IMG/VR virus record: IMGVR_UViG_3300047316_000349
Span: 1-42,710 of that record
From: a virus
Strand: one strand, 5' to 3'
DNA length: 42,710 nucleotides
Under the pieces are notes generated by a model. The model ran no database searches, was not told where the DNA came from, and worked only from the letters and a program-made list of their open reading frames with translations. The position numbers and the translations under genes are program-made. Position 1 is the first letter of the stretch. Every line of letters starts with the position of its first letter. Positions 14,031 through 22,083 of the stretch are shown here, piece by piece.

Positions 14031-14402
14031 GTGGCACAGTGTAAAGCGCACTCGAAGGCAAGCGGAAACCAGTGCCGACGCTCGCCTGTTCCCGGTTCGA
14101 CGGTGTGCCGCTATCACGGCGGGGCTGCTCCGCAGGTGCGCAATGCTGCCCAAGCACGCCTCGCGCTCGAGCAGGCGCTCGATCCCGCCATCCGCGAACT
14201 GTTCCGGCTGCTCAATGCCAAGAGCGTGCCCGATGCGGTGAAGCGCCAGGCCGTCGATAGCGTGCTTGATCGAAACGGTCTCTCGCCGGTGCATAAAATC
14301 GCTGACCTGACGGCTGCCGAGCAGATGGCACCCGATGAGCGGAAAGCCCGGCTGCGCGCGCTACATGCGCAACTGTTCGAAGCGTCGGAAACGGTGCAAT
14401 GA
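14031..14402 (+). CDS. terS: Terminase small subunit-like protein, 123 aa
   Basis: GTG start. The first 35 residues have the zinc-binding pattern C-x3-SKASGNQCRRSP..G...CRYHGG followed by APQV, typical of a group of small terminase subunits encoded directly before terL. The rest is helical, with a dimerisation-like segment around 45-85. Small terminase binds the packaging site and loads the large subunit. The stop overlaps the start of terL-N by ATGA. Confidence 0.72.
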   Translation: MAQCKAHSKASGNQCRRSPVPGSTVCRYHGGAAPQVRNAAQARLALEQALDPAIRELFRLLNAKSVPDAVKRQAVDSVLDRNGLSPVHKIADLTAAEQMAPDERKARLRALHAQLFEASETVQ

Positions 14403-15127
14403 ATGCACTGCTCGATGAGTACGAAACGCTACTGGCGGCGGAGCAGAAATACCGCCTGTACACCAAAATCGCCAGCTACTACCCGGACGCCGGGCCCTTA
14501 CGCCGCGAGCTCTACCCGAAGCACCTGCGCTTCTTTGCCTTCGGCAAGGAGTACCGCGAGCGCATGTTCATGGCCGGCAACCGCACCGGCAAGACCACGG
14601 TCGGCTGTTACGAAGCGACACTCCATGCAACGGGCCGCTACGCCGAATACGCACCGTGGTGGGAAGGCAAGCGCTTCGATCACCCGATCTCTTGCGTGGT
14701 CGCAGGCGACACGAACTTGACCACGCGCGACATCCTGCAATCGAAGCTGTTCGGTAAACTGACGCGCCAGCCGGGCGACACGCTCTCGGAAGCCGTCGGT
14801 CTCGGCACCGGCATGATGCCGCGGGATGCGATCATCCGGCCGACACCGCGGAGAGGTGCCGAGAATGCCTACGAAGAAGTGACCATCCGGCACATCTCGG
14901 GCGGCACCAGTGTGATCAAGCTGCGCTCGTTCGAGCAGGGCGCGGAGGCCTTCCAGGGCACCGAAGAAGATCTGATCTGGCTCGATGAGAATTTTCCAGC
15001 CAGCGTGTATTCCGAAAGCCTGACGCGCCTGATGACCACCAACGGCCATCTGCTGATGACCTTCACACCGATCTACGGCGTCACGCCAATTATTCGCGAG
15101 TTCATGGAAAAGGCGCATCGGGCATGA
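14399..15127 (+). CDS. terL-N: Terminase large subunit, ATPase half, 242 aa
   Basis: Carries the packaging ATPase: Walker A AGNRTGKT at residues 59-66 and Walker B LIWLDE at 192-197 with the catalytic Glu197, then the coupling motif region LLMTFTPIYG at 218-227. It stops right after the ATPase domain (REFMEKAHRA), where normal large terminases continue into an RNase H-like nuclease. The nuclease is encoded by 15432-16151 after an inserted 103-codon gene. The two halves total 481 residues, a normal full length, so this appears to be a true split and not a truncation. Confidence 0.88.
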   Translation: MNALLDEYETLLAAEQKYRLYTKIASYYPDAGPLRRELYPKHLRFFAFGKEYRERMFMAGNRTGKTTVGCYEATLHATGRYAEYAPWWEGKRFDHPISCVVAGDTNLTTRDILQSKLFGKLTRQPGDTLSEAVGLGTGMMPRDAIIRPTPRRGAENAYEEVTIRHISGGTSVIKLRSFEQGAEAFQGTEEDLIWLDENFPASVYSESLTRLMTTNGHLLMTFTPIYGVTPIIREFMEKAHRA

Positions 15128-15435
15128 GAAGGGCCGTGATCGTCGACGACGGAGTAGTTCTGGGCTTGCATGGCGCGCGCTATTTGCATGTCAATGTGCG
15201 CACAGACGCGCTACAGGCTGATCCCGACGAAACATCCGCCGGATATGGCTGGAAATATGTGCTTGTGCCGTTGAATGACGACCTGCAGGAATTAGCGCAA
15301 TTTATCAACGCGCTTACGTGCATCACTAGGGCCGAATTGAGCAGGCAATTTGAACGTATGCACGAGCCCGAGCAATTACGCGAGGAGCAAGAATGGCGGG
15401 CTAAGTTTTTGGCAGAGAAGTTAGCAAAGCCATGA
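15124..15435 (+). CDS. Unknown protein inserted between the two terminase halves, 103 aa
   Basis: Starts and ends on ATGA overlaps with the terminase halves. The first half looks beta-rich (MRRAVIVDDGVVLG, RYLHVNV), the second helical and charged, ending EKLAKP. No homing-endonuclease, intein or intron signature is present. Codon use is more AT-rich than in the flanking terminase genes, suggesting acquisition. No family is recognised; a role in packaging is only suggested by location. Confidence 0.65.
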   Translation: MRRAVIVDDGVVLGLHGARYLHVNVRTDALQADPDETSAGYGWKYVLVPLNDDLQELAQFINALTCITRAELSRQFERMHEPEQLREEQEWRAKFLAEKLAKP

Positions 15436-16151
15436 CCCGCGCGCTGGTCACCGCAACCTGGAATGAGACGCCGCATCTCTCGGAGCAGGCCAAAGCCGAT
15501 CTCTGCGCCAGCTACCTGCCGCATGAACTGGAAGCGCGCACCAAAGGCATTCCTTCGTTGGGTCCCGGCGCCGTGTATCCACTTGGCCAGGACAGCTATA
15601 CGTGTGATCCCTTCCCGATCCCGCCGCACTTCCCGCGCGCTTGGGCGCTGGACGTCGGCTGGAATTGGACAGCGGCGACCTGGTGGGCCTGGGACCGGGA
15701 GAACGATCAGGACTGGATCTATCGCGAATATCTGCGTGAGCAGGCGCCGCCCGACGTACATGTCGCGGCGATCAAGGCAGCGGGCGACTGGATACCGGGC
15801 TGCTGCGATCCGGCCGCCAAGCAGCGCTCGCAGGTCGATGGGCGCAATCTGCTCTCCGAATACCATGCGCTCGGCCTCAAGATGGCGCTGGCCGACAACG
15901 CCGTTGAAGCGGGCGTGCTGCGCGTCTATCAGCGCATGGCTGCGGGCAAGCTCAAGATCTTCCGCACCTGCACCAAGCTCTTGGAAGACCTGCGCTTCTA
16001 TCATCGCGACGAATCCGGCCGCGTGGTCAAAGAGAACGACCATTTGTGCGATGCGCTGCGCTACGTCTCGATGACGGGGCCTTCGATCGCGAAGGTGAAG
16101 CTGTTACCGAAGCTGAACGGAGCCGTGAAGCAGCCGTGGGCTTGGGGATGA
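15432..16151 (+). CDS. terL-C: Terminase large subunit, nuclease half, 239 aa
   Basis: Begins TRALVTATWNETPHLSE, the sequence that in one-piece terminases follows the ATPase. The RNase H-like nuclease residues are visible: Asp74 in WALDVGW, Asp126 in CCDPAAKQ and Asp207 in NDHLCDALRY. It cuts concatemeric DNA at the start and end of packaging. Its separate ATGA start means it must associate with the ATPase half as a second polypeptide. Confidence 0.87.
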   Translation: MTRALVTATWNETPHLSEQAKADLCASYLPHELEARTKGIPSLGPGAVYPLGQDSYTCDPFPIPPHFPRAWALDVGWNWTAATWWAWDRENDQDWIYREYLREQAPPDVHVAAIKAAGDWIPGCCDPAAKQRSQVDGRNLLSEYHALGLKMALADNAVEAGVLRVYQRMAAGKLKIFRTCTKLLEDLRFYHRDESGRVVKENDHLCDALRYVSMTGPSIAKVKLLPKLNGAVKQPWAWG

Positions 16152-16387
16152 ATGGTCCTTTGCATGGGCTTGGCGGTCATCTTGATTGGCTGGCACCAAA
16201 GAATCAGGGGTCGCCTCCCGAAATTAAAGTGGGCGAGCAAGCGTTACTGTACTGGAACAGACGGGAGTGGGTTCTTGTCGATGTAGTGGAGCGTCACGGC
16301 TATCGCTTCAAAGTCAAATTATCGGACGGCCGCATCGTTACTGGCATGCGGCTGAACATGCGCAAAGTCAAGAGACCAAGCAATTGA
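16148..16387 (+). CDS. Small basic beta-rich protein, 79 aa
   Basis: ATG at 16148 overlaps the terminase stop (ATGA) and is preferred over an upstream in-frame ATG that lies within terL-C. Residues 27-70 alternate hydrophobic and basic residues (VGEQALLYWNRREWVLVDVV), suggesting a small SH3- or Tudor-like barrel. No family is assigned. The base composition is more AT-rich than the terminase. Confidence 0.5.
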   Translation: MNGPLHGLGGHLDWLAPKNQGSPPEIKVGEQALLYWNRREWVLVDVVERHGYRFKVKLSDGRIVTGMRLNMRKVKRPSN

Positions 16388-16390
16388 GAA

Positions 16391-16648
16391 ATGCAGAAAG
16401 ACGAATCGTTCCGCTGGCATCCGGCGCGAGCCAATTTAAAACCTATGCCTGAAACTGGAAAAGTAGAGACACTTACCGAAGCCGAGATCGACGCCTTCGA
16501 TCAAAAAGCACGCGAGCAATTTGAGCAGACGCTGCGTATGAGTCAGGCGCTGCGGGAAGCCTGGAAGCCGGAACCGGAAGAACCGAAGCCCGGCTCGGAC
16601 GAAGCCAAAGAAGCGATCCGCGACGCCATTAAGCAGGGCGCGGAGTGA
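16391..16648 (+). CDS. Unknown acidic helical protein, 85 aa
   Basis: ATG follows TGAGAA, similar to the GAGAAATG junctions elsewhere. After a basic start the protein is rich in Glu, Ala and Gln with long helix propensity and a Pro/Glu segment near the C-terminus. No family is recognised. Confidence 0.5.
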   Translation: MQKDESFRWHPARANLKPMPETGKVETLTEAEIDAFDQKAREQFEQTLRMSQALREAWKPEPEEPKPGSDEAKEAIRDAIKQGAE

Positions 16649-16651
16649 CAT

Positions 16652-17071
16652 TTGCGCCTGCTGGTGCTGGCGGCCTTTCTGCTGCTGGATGGGCCAACGG
16701 TCGCAGCGCAGCAGACCACGACGCCTGCGGAGCAGACGCGCAATCACCGCACCCGCTGGTGGCTGTCGGCCATAGCGGTACTGGGGGCATCGAGCGTGTA
16801 TACCGGAGCCACCCGCACGATCGAACCCGTCCCATCGCCACCAGGGCAACCGCCGAATCTGGGGCGCGGCGTGGGAATCGTGGTCACTAAACAGCTCGGG
16901 ATCAACTTTGGCATTACCGGCACGATCCTGGCGACGGAATGGTTCTTATTGAAGTACAAAGGCAGGAAATATCCCAAGATCGAGCCCTTGTTCATGGGCC
17001 TGAACTATGCGGGCGCGACGGCCTTGAGCCTGGACGCCGCCGTCGAATTGTCGGGGAAGAAGCCGAAGTGA
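16652..17071 (+). CDS. Exported or membrane protein, 139 aa
   Basis: TTG start. Residues 1-20 resemble a signal peptide or anchor (RLLVLAAFLLL then AxA before AQQ). Further hydrophobic segments occur around 37-52, 80-98 and 110-125, so it may span the membrane several times. A recognised family is lacking. The next gene starts on a GTGA overlap. Confidence 0.5.
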   Translation: MRLLVLAAFLLLDGPTVAAQQTTTPAEQTRNHRTRWWLSAIAVLGASSVYTGATRTIEPVPSPPGQPPNLGRGVGIVVTKQLGINFGITGTILATEWFLLKYKGRKYPKIEPLFMGLNYAGATALSLDAAVELSGKKPK

Positions 17072-17160
17072 CCATTGACCGTTTCTTCGCGGTGATGTTG
17101 AGCGTGCTCGCGGGCATGCTCTTCGTGTTCGCAATCATGCTGCTGATCGGAAGGAGTTAG
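17068..17160 (+). CDS. Tiny membrane peptide, 30 aa
   Basis: GTGA overlap start. Residues 6-27 form one hydrophobic helix rich in Val, Leu, Met and Phe. Its gene lies between an exported protein gene and a virion-like protein gene. Reality rests on coupling and composition only. Confidence 0.4.
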   Translation: MTIDRFFAVMLSVLAGMLFVFAIMLLIGRS

Positions 17161-17167
17161 TTGAACA

Positions 17168-17743
17168 ATGGCTAAATTAACGAGCGATGCTCGCAATCAA
17201 TTGAAGTCCTCGCAGTTTGCGCTGCCGGGCTCGCGGCGGTTCCCGATCCCCGACCGGGCTCACGCTGCCAACGCCAAGGCACGTGCTACGCAAGGCGTGA
17301 AAGCCGGAACGCTCTCGCCCGCTAGCGCTGCGAAGATCCGGGCCAAAGCGAATGCGAAGTTGGGCAATCCCGGCGTCACGCAGGACTTGAATGCGCCTGG
17401 CAATCGCAGCCCGCTGACGCCGAATCAGGAAGACATAAATAATTACAAGAGTCGTCCCGTAACGACAAGGGGGAAATTCATGGCGAACAGTCAGGGGAAG
17501 GGCACGGCCGCGGACAGCGGCGCAGGCACCAACTTCAAATCACAGCCGAAGTTCGGCGGCACGCAGGTGCCCGTCGCATCGAAGAAGGGGCAGGCCAAGG
17601 TGTCCGGCGGCACAGAGCAGACCGGCAAGAACTTCAAGGGACAGGCGAAGTTCGGCGGCACCGCATCCGGCAATGGCGGTACGCGCTATGCGAACGGGTC
17701 GAGCAGCCACGACTCGATGAAGGGTATGATTCGGGACCACTAA
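17168..17743 (+). CDS. Gly/Lys-rich phage protein with two-part structure, 191 aa
   Basis: Residues 1-75 contain LTSDARNQLKSSQFALPGSRRFPI-like sequence (given here in part) and AHAANAKARA, a pattern common to phage proteins of the head region. Residues 100-190 are low-complexity, with repeats of FKxQxKFGGT that occur at least twice. It is basic and probably disordered in its C-terminal half, perhaps binding DNA or the head. Function is unknown. Confidence 0.6.
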   Translation: MAKLTSDARNQLKSSQFALPGSRRFPIPDRAHAANAKARATQGVKAGTLSPASAAKIRAKANAKLGNPGVTQDLNAPGNRSPLTPNQEDINNYKSRPVTTRGKFMANSQGKGTAADSGAGTNFKSQPKFGGTQVPVASKKGQAKVSGGTEQTGKNFKGQAKFGGTASGNGGTRYANGSSSHDSMKGMIRDH

Positions 17744-17746
17744 AGA

Positions 17747-17878
17747 ATGGACTCGCCCATCCTGCTGAACGCGCCCGGCGCACTTCGTACCTTCCTGCTT
17801 CGGGAAGAAGCCGCGGCGCATCGGCTCGCACGCGAAGCGTATCTGCGGAAGATGGTCGAAGAACTGGGAGAAGGATAG
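17747..17878 (+). CDS. Small helical protein, 43 aa
   Basis: ATG three bases after the upstream stop. The protein is a single Leu/Ala/Arg/Glu-rich helix. The TAG stop shares its G with the GTG start of the next gene (TAGTG). Too short to classify. Confidence 0.4.
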   Translation: MDSPILLNAPGALRTFLLREEAAAHRLAREAYLRKMVEELGEG

Positions 17879-18339
17879 TGCCCGCTACGAGTAAGCGCAG
17901 GCAGCCCTCTAAGCGTAGTCTGCTGCGGCAGATCAAAGCGCTGAAGTGGGAACTGGAGGCGCAAAAACGGCTGGTGGCGAAAGAAGAGAAGCACGGCCAC
18001 GATTTGGAGAAGGATTATTACCGCGAACAAACGGAGCGGTATCGGAGTGATCACAAACTGGCTACGCGCGCGTGGTACGTCGAGACACTCATGAAACACC
18101 TTGCCGACCCGGCGAATTACAAGCGCCTGTACGGCCAGGACTACTTCGTCTTAGGCGCTTACGCGCAACAAATGGCGCTGAATTATCTGCGCGACGTCAC
18201 CGACCAGCAGCAGGTTTTGGCGCGCATCCGCTCCGACGTGGCGCAAGGGATTGTGACCAGACTGGAAGCTTCGCCCACGGATATGCTGCGCGAGGAGATC
18301 GGCGAAATCCGGCGGCATTTTGTGAAGGAGGCCGCCTAG
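17878..18339 (+). CDS. Helical coiled-coil protein, 153 aa
   Basis: GTG start overlapping the upstream stop by one base. The N-terminal 15 residues are basic (PATSKRRQPSKRS), followed by a long charged coiled coil (20-60) and further helices. No family is recognised. Its TAG stop overlaps a second GTGCCCGC start, so the same stop-start junction is used twice in a row. Confidence 0.6.
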   Translation: MPATSKRRQPSKRSLLRQIKALKWELEAQKRLVAKEEKHGHDLEKDYYREQTERYRSDHKLATRAWYVETLMKHLADPANYKRLYGQDYFVLGAYAQQMALNYLRDVTDQQQVLARIRSDVAQGIVTRLEASPTDMLREEIGEIRRHFVKEAA

Positions 18340-18460
18340 TGCCCGCCACATCAAAGTCTCAGCGGAAATTGATGGCAGAAATTGATAAAATGGAAGCAGG
18401 ATCGCGAATGTTGACGCACTCGCGACCCCTCACCGACAAACGACTATTGGAGAGTCGCCT
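18339..18460 (+). pseudogene. Remnant of a PATSKSQRKLM-type gene interrupted by the endonuclease insertion
   Basis: GTG at 18339 opens PATSKSQRKLMAEIDKMEAG, the typical N-terminus of small phage/host proteins that begin PATSKxQxxLM. The frame remains open to 18611, but from 18461 it runs under the endonuclease gene in another frame and loses any family resemblance. The true C-terminus appears to have been displaced by the insertion. Confidence 0.5.
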
Positions 18461-19015
18461 GTGGCTAATCCCATTCAAACATCTCTCGAATTCCGCGAGA
18501 TCATTTCGCGGAAGGAAGCTATTCGCTCAGGACTCAAACGGTATTTTACCGGCAAGCCTTGCAAGCGAGGGCATATCGCCGAACGATTCGTTAGCGGCCA
18601 ACGCTGTCTAGGATGTGCGCAGGAATGGAGAAAAGCCAATGCTGAACGGCTTGCTGATATTCAAAGCGCATGGCGTGCACGAAATCCAGATAAAGTCAGA
18701 GAGCTGCAGCGTGCCTGGAAAGCAGCAAATGCCCAAAGAGTCGCAGAGCACGCAAAGCGCTGCTATGACAAACGCGCCAAGAGTCCTAAACGCCTCAAGA
18801 TTTATCGACAAAATTGGCTTGCATCGCATCGCAAGAAACTGGTCGCTAAAGCTGGCCGCCCCAAGCCTGATTGCTGCGAGGTCTGTGGTCGCACTGCCAA
18901 ACACATCTGCTATGACCATTGTCATGTATCACAAGAATTTCGCGGCTGGCTCTGCAATAAATGTAATCTTGCCTTGGGATATGTCGACGATTCGCCGAAA
19001 TATTGCTCAGTCTGA
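18461..19015 (+). CDS. Endonuclease VII-type HNH nuclease, 184 aa
   Basis: The C-terminal domain is a classic endonuclease VII (beta-beta-alpha metal) fold: CxxC at 139-142, DHCH with Asp152, His153 and His155, RG at 161-162, then LCNKCN with C165, C168 and Asn169. The N-terminus has a second Cys/His-containing region (KPCKRGH, RCLGC), as in mobile phage nucleases of this type, and a central basic helix. GTG start. The gene is more AT-rich than its neighbours and interrupts a smaller gene, so it is probably a free-standing homing nuclease. Confidence 0.85.
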   Translation: MANPIQTSLEFREIISRKEAIRSGLKRYFTGKPCKRGHIAERFVSGQRCLGCAQEWRKANAERLADIQSAWRARNPDKVRELQRAWKAANAQRVAEHAKRCYDKRAKSPKRLKIYRQNWLASHRKKLVAKAGRPKPDCCEVCGRTAKHICYDHCHVSQEFRGWLCNKCNLALGYVDDSPKYCSV

Positions 19016-19042
19016 TTGAGTATCTGAAGGGGAATCGGGAAA

Positions 19043-19234
19043 ATGCCACTGAAGCGGGGATCCAGTCAGGCGACGGTATCTGAAAACATTTCGGAGCTGT
19101 GCCACTCCGGCTATCCACAGAAACAAGCCGTGGCGATTTCGCTGAATCAAGCGCGGCGTTCACCCAAAGCCGCCAAGAAGAAGCCGCATCCGGCCGTCGC
19201 GGTGATTCGCAATCATGGCCGCGACAACGACTGA
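19043..19234 (+). CDS. DUF6496-like small protein, 63 aa
   Basis: [35 protein letters not shown] fits a small family (DUF6496 as I recall it) common in phages and bacteria: a Lys-rich start followed by a helix pair around the [10 protein letters not shown] core. Function is unknown. It ends HGRDND, and the bases for this ending also supply the start of the next gene. Confidence 0.7.
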   Translation: MPLKRGSSQATVSENISELCHSGYPQKQAVAISLNQARRSPKAAKKKPHPAVAVIRNHGRDND

Positions 19235-19451
19235 GGATCTGCGGCACGCGCTGGTGCAGTTGGGCCTCTGCCTCATGAAGCGCCCGATTGTGAACTTATC
19301 CGGCTGGCTGTATTGGGAGACCGATGAGGGAGAGACGGGCTTCTATATCGCTACACCGGATAAGGCGCTGGTGGAAGGCATGAAGTATGCGCTTGATCAT
19401 CCAGGGTGGCTCTCACAGCAACTCTCACAGCATGGACGCGACAACGATTAA
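19214..19451 (+). repeat. Gene-end duplication: 21-bp repeats at 19214-19234 and 19431-19451
   Basis: The two 21-base copies match at 18 positions, and each encodes HGRDND and a stop. The first copy also contains the ATG of 19215-19451 in another frame; the second lies four bases before the portal start. The gene between them is thus bracketed by copies of its own upstream junction. Confidence 0.75.
19215..19451 (+). CDS. Unknown small protein bracketed by duplicated ends, 78 aa
   Basis: Starts inside the last codons of the upstream gene (20-base overlap). It contains a beta-rich [18 protein letters not shown] section flanked by helices, and ends HGRDND like its neighbour although the rest is unrelated. 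No family is recognised. Confidence 0.55.
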   Translation: MAATTTEDLRHALVQLGLCLMKRPIVNLSGWLYWETDEGETGFYIATPDKALVEGMKYALDHPGWLSQQLSQHGRDND

Positions 19452-19454
19452 TCA

Positions 19455-21638
19455 ATGCCCGAACCGGTTGAAATAGAAACGCTCGACATCTGCGAGCAGG
19501 CCCGCAAATGCTGGCGGGAAGCGCTCGAGCGCGAATCCGAGATCCGCGAAGCCTTCGTGCGCCGCATGAAGTACCGCGCCGGTGACCAGTGGGACCCGGG
19601 CGACGTCAGTGCGCGCGGTAAGGACCGGCCTGCGATCGTCGTCAACCTGCTCGAGCAGCCCGTGCAGCAGGTCATCAACCAGAACCTGCTGAACCGTCCC
19701 GGCGGCCAGGTCTCCCCGGCCGACGATGCGGCGAATGCGGATGTCGCCGAATATCTCGAAGGGCGCATCCGGCACACCGAATACGCGAGCGATTGCCAGG
19801 TGGCGTATGCCACCGCTATCGGCTATGTGGCCGCGGGCGGCTATGGGCTGATCGGGCTCACGGTGGATTACGTTTCCGCCGATTCGCTCGAGCAGGAAGT
19901 GAGGATACGCACGATTGAAGACCCGGCCTGCTGGGCGCTCGATCGGACAAACAAAGAACCGGACGGGCGCGATCGCCGTTGGGCAGTGGGGCGGCAGAAG
20001 TTCTCCGTCGAAGAGTTCCGGCGCCGCTGGCCCGATGCTTCGGTCGTCGATGCCTCGTTCTATGGTCTCGATAAGACCTATGCGGACTGGGGCAACGGCA
20101 CCGATGTCTGGGTCGGAGAATACTGGCGGCTCGATTACCGCACGCGCAAGCTGCAGCGTTTCTCGGATGGCTCGAGTGGCTTCCTGGACGATAAACAGTT
20201 TCTAAAACGCCTGCCGCCGGGTGTGACGGCCCTTCCGGGGGAAGGTAACACGCGCGACGTAGAGTATCCCGAAGTCACGCAGTATTTGATCAGCGGCGCT
20301 GAGGTGCTGGATGAGACCCCGTGGACGGGCACGCGGATTCCGTTGTATGAAGTGATCGCCACCGAGTTCTATGCGGACGGCAAACGCATCGTCAAATCGC
20401 TGATCTCGGATGCCCTGCCTTCGCAACAGACTTACAACTGCTCGGAATCGCTCAAATTGGAAGCCGTGGTACTCGCGCCGAAACCAAAGTGGTTGGCATC
20501 GACGGAGCAGTTGGCCGGGCATGAGGACCGCTGGAAGGCTGCGAATACCTCGGAAGATGGCGTGCTCTTCTACAACGGCACGCAAGACAGCCGCGGCAAT
20601 CCGGTGCCGCCGCCGGACTGGAAAGTCTTCGTGCCGCCGGTGCAAGAGTTCACCCTCGTCTCCAATCAGGCGAAAGAAGACATCAAGGCCTGCACCGGGT
20701 TTTTCGATCCAGCGCTCGGCGCAATGGACCCGCAGCGGCAATCGGGCAAGGCCATCCTCGCGCTGCAGCAGCAGACCGGACAGGGCACCGCGCATTTTGC
20801 CGAGAACCTCGCGCGTGCGCTCAAGGCGCTCTATCAGGACGTGATCGATGTCGACCTGAAGCTGAACCGCAACAGCGGGCCGACGCAGAAGCGTGTGACC
20901 GGGCCGAACGGAGAGCATCAACTCGTAAAGATCAACGATCCGGGCGCCGTGAAACAGCTCTTACTCGACAAGGGCCGCTATGAAGTGGTGGTGAGTGTGG
21001 GGCCGAGCTGGCGGAACCAGCGCGAAGCGACCACCGCCTTCGTGTCGACGACGGCGCAGAATGACCCGCAAGGCTGGGCACTCATTCGCGATATCGGGGC
21101 ACGGCTGATGGAGCCGCAGTTGGGGCATTTCGCGGATGAGATTGCCACGCGCTGGACGCCTCCGCAGTTTGCGCAGCAGGACCCGAACGCGCCGCCACTG
21201 CCGCCGGGCGTGCAGCAGCAGATGGCGCTGGTGCCGCAATTGACGCAGCGCGTCAATGAACTGCAGCAGGTGATTCAGCAGAAACAGGTGGAAGAGCAAG
21301 GCCGCTATCAAAGAGAAATGGCCCAGGAGCAAATGAAGTTTCAAACGGAGCAATTGAAAAGTTCTACTCAATTGCAGGTGGCCGAATTGCAAGCTAAAAA
21401 TGATACTTATTTAGCCCAAATCAACGCGCGCGTTCAGGTGCTGGAAGCGATGGCGGATCGCGGCCATGAGCTACAGAAGCAGGCACACAAGCAAGCCCAT
21501 GAAACAGGATTAGCGGCCATGCAGCACGCACATGCGATGCATCAGGCCGATGCGCAGCATGAAAACGAAATCGACATGGCCCAAGCCCAGCCGGCGCCCA
21601 CCAACGGCAGCGAAGCCGGCGCCGAAGCCCAAGCCTGA
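19455..21638 (+). CDS. Portal protein, P22 type, 727 aa
   Basis: Forms the dodecameric ring through which DNA is packaged and ejected. The N-terminal 400 residues follow the P22-like portal family: an RRMKYRAGDQWDPGD start region, then RPAIVVNLLEQPVQQVINQ, and the AYATAIGYVAAGGYG wing region. Residues about 600-700 form a long Gln/Glu/His/Ala-rich helix like the coiled-coil barrel of P22 portal. Length is the same as P22 gp1 (about 725). Codon use within the barrel (about 21300-21425) is locally more AT-rich. Confidence 0.9.
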   Translation: MPEPVEIETLDICEQARKCWREALERESEIREAFVRRMKYRAGDQWDPGDVSARGKDRPAIVVNLLEQPVQQVINQNLLNRPGGQVSPADDAANADVAEYLEGRIRHTEYASDCQVAYATAIGYVAAGGYGLIGLTVDYVSADSLEQEVRIRTIEDPACWALDRTNKEPDGRDRRWAVGRQKFSVEEFRRRWPDASVVDASFYGLDKTYADWGNGTDVWVGEYWRLDYRTRKLQRFSDGSSGFLDDKQFLKRLPPGVTALPGEGNTRDVEYPEVTQYLISGAEVLDETPWTGTRIPLYEVIATEFYADGKRIVKSLISDALPSQQTYNCSESLKLEAVVLAPKPKWLASTEQLAGHEDRWKAANTSEDGVLFYNGTQDSRGNPVPPPDWKVFVPPVQEFTLVSNQAKEDIKACTGFFDPALGAMDPQRQSGKAILALQQQTGQGTAHFAENLARALKALYQDVIDVDLKLNRNSGPTQKRVTGPNGEHQLVKINDPGAVKQLLLDKGRYEVVVSVGPSWRNQREATTAFVSTTAQNDPQGWALIRDIGARLMEPQLGHFADEIATRWTPPQFAQQDPNAPPLPPGVQQQMALVPQLTQRVNELQQVIQQKQVEEQGRYQREMAQEQMKFQTEQLKSSTQLQVAELQAKNDTYLAQINARVQVLEAMADRGHELQKQAHKQAHETGLAAMQHAHAMHQADAQHENEIDMAQAQPAPTNGSEAGAEAQA

Positions 21639-21801
21639 GCCGCCGCAAGAGCGCACCGTACTCACGGCACGCATCGGGGAACTGCTGGACGAAAATCAGC
21701 GGTTGAAACAGGAGCTGTTAACGGCTCGCGCCGAAGCCAACGCGCTGGCGCGCGCACTGAACGCATTGGAACGAAGCGAATCGAAAAAGGAGATACGAAC
21801 T
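21559..21801 (+). other. Coiled-coil reading frame joined upstream of the next gene
   Basis: The frame of the 21802 gene stays open upstream into the portal gene. Between about 21640 and 21801 it encodes a well-formed coiled coil (LTARIGELLDENQRLKQELL, then ARAEANALARAL), which looks like real protein. Possible starts are ATG 21550 or 21559 inside the portal gene. It may give a longer 174-aa product, with the shorter form made from the strong internal start at 21802. Confidence 0.5.
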
Positions 21802-22083
21802 ATGGCAACCTTACCTGTGAACTTAGGCGACATCGTGCAGTACCAGCCGCCGGACCCGAACGCTGCGCCGGTTGCGGCGCTGGTGATGACGGTGCATGAA
21901 GATGGCAAAGCGGACCTGAAAACCTTCACCGGCTACTGTCTCGGCATGCAGGACGTGCAAAATGCCGAGTTTTCCGACGACGTCGAACTGGGCAAAGTCT
22001 CGAAACTCGGGGCGAAGCCCAAAGTGCCCAAGGACGCTCCGGCGCCGCGGCCCAAGATCGAACCGAAGAGCGAAGCGAAGTGA
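21802..22083 (+). CDS. Small virion-like protein, paralogue A, 93 aa
   Basis: An AAGGAGATACGAACT ribosome site fixes ATG 21802. The domain reads LGDIVQY...PVAALVMTVHEDGKADL...GYCLG..DVQNA.FSDD and is plainly paralogous to the product of 23191-23637 (LGDAVSF...AAFVM...DGSADL...GYVQG..DIQKA..SDD). The C-terminus is Lys/Pro/Ala-rich. Small beta proteins at this position between portal and coat may decorate the head, but no function is shown. Confidence 0.65.
   Translation: MATLPVNLGDIVQYQPPDPNAAPVAALVMTVHEDGKADLKTFTGYCLGMQDVQNAEFSDDVELGKVSKLGAKPKVPKDAPAPRPKIEPKSEAK

Noticed and set aside
15180-16043. A 287-codon minus-strand frame opposite the terminase nuclease half
   Set aside because: The plus-strand frame has clear terminase motifs; the antisense frame is Arg/Gly/Ala-rich without motifs, as expected in GC-rich DNA.
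18072-18611. A 179-codon frame overlapping the coiled-coil gene and the endonuclease start
   Set aside because: Its first two-thirds are out of frame with the better-supported 17878-18339 gene; only the 40-codon PATSK part looks genuine.
20202-20921. A 239-codon minus-strand frame within the portal gene
   Set aside because: The plus-strand portal is certain by family resemblance; the antisense product has no recognisable features.
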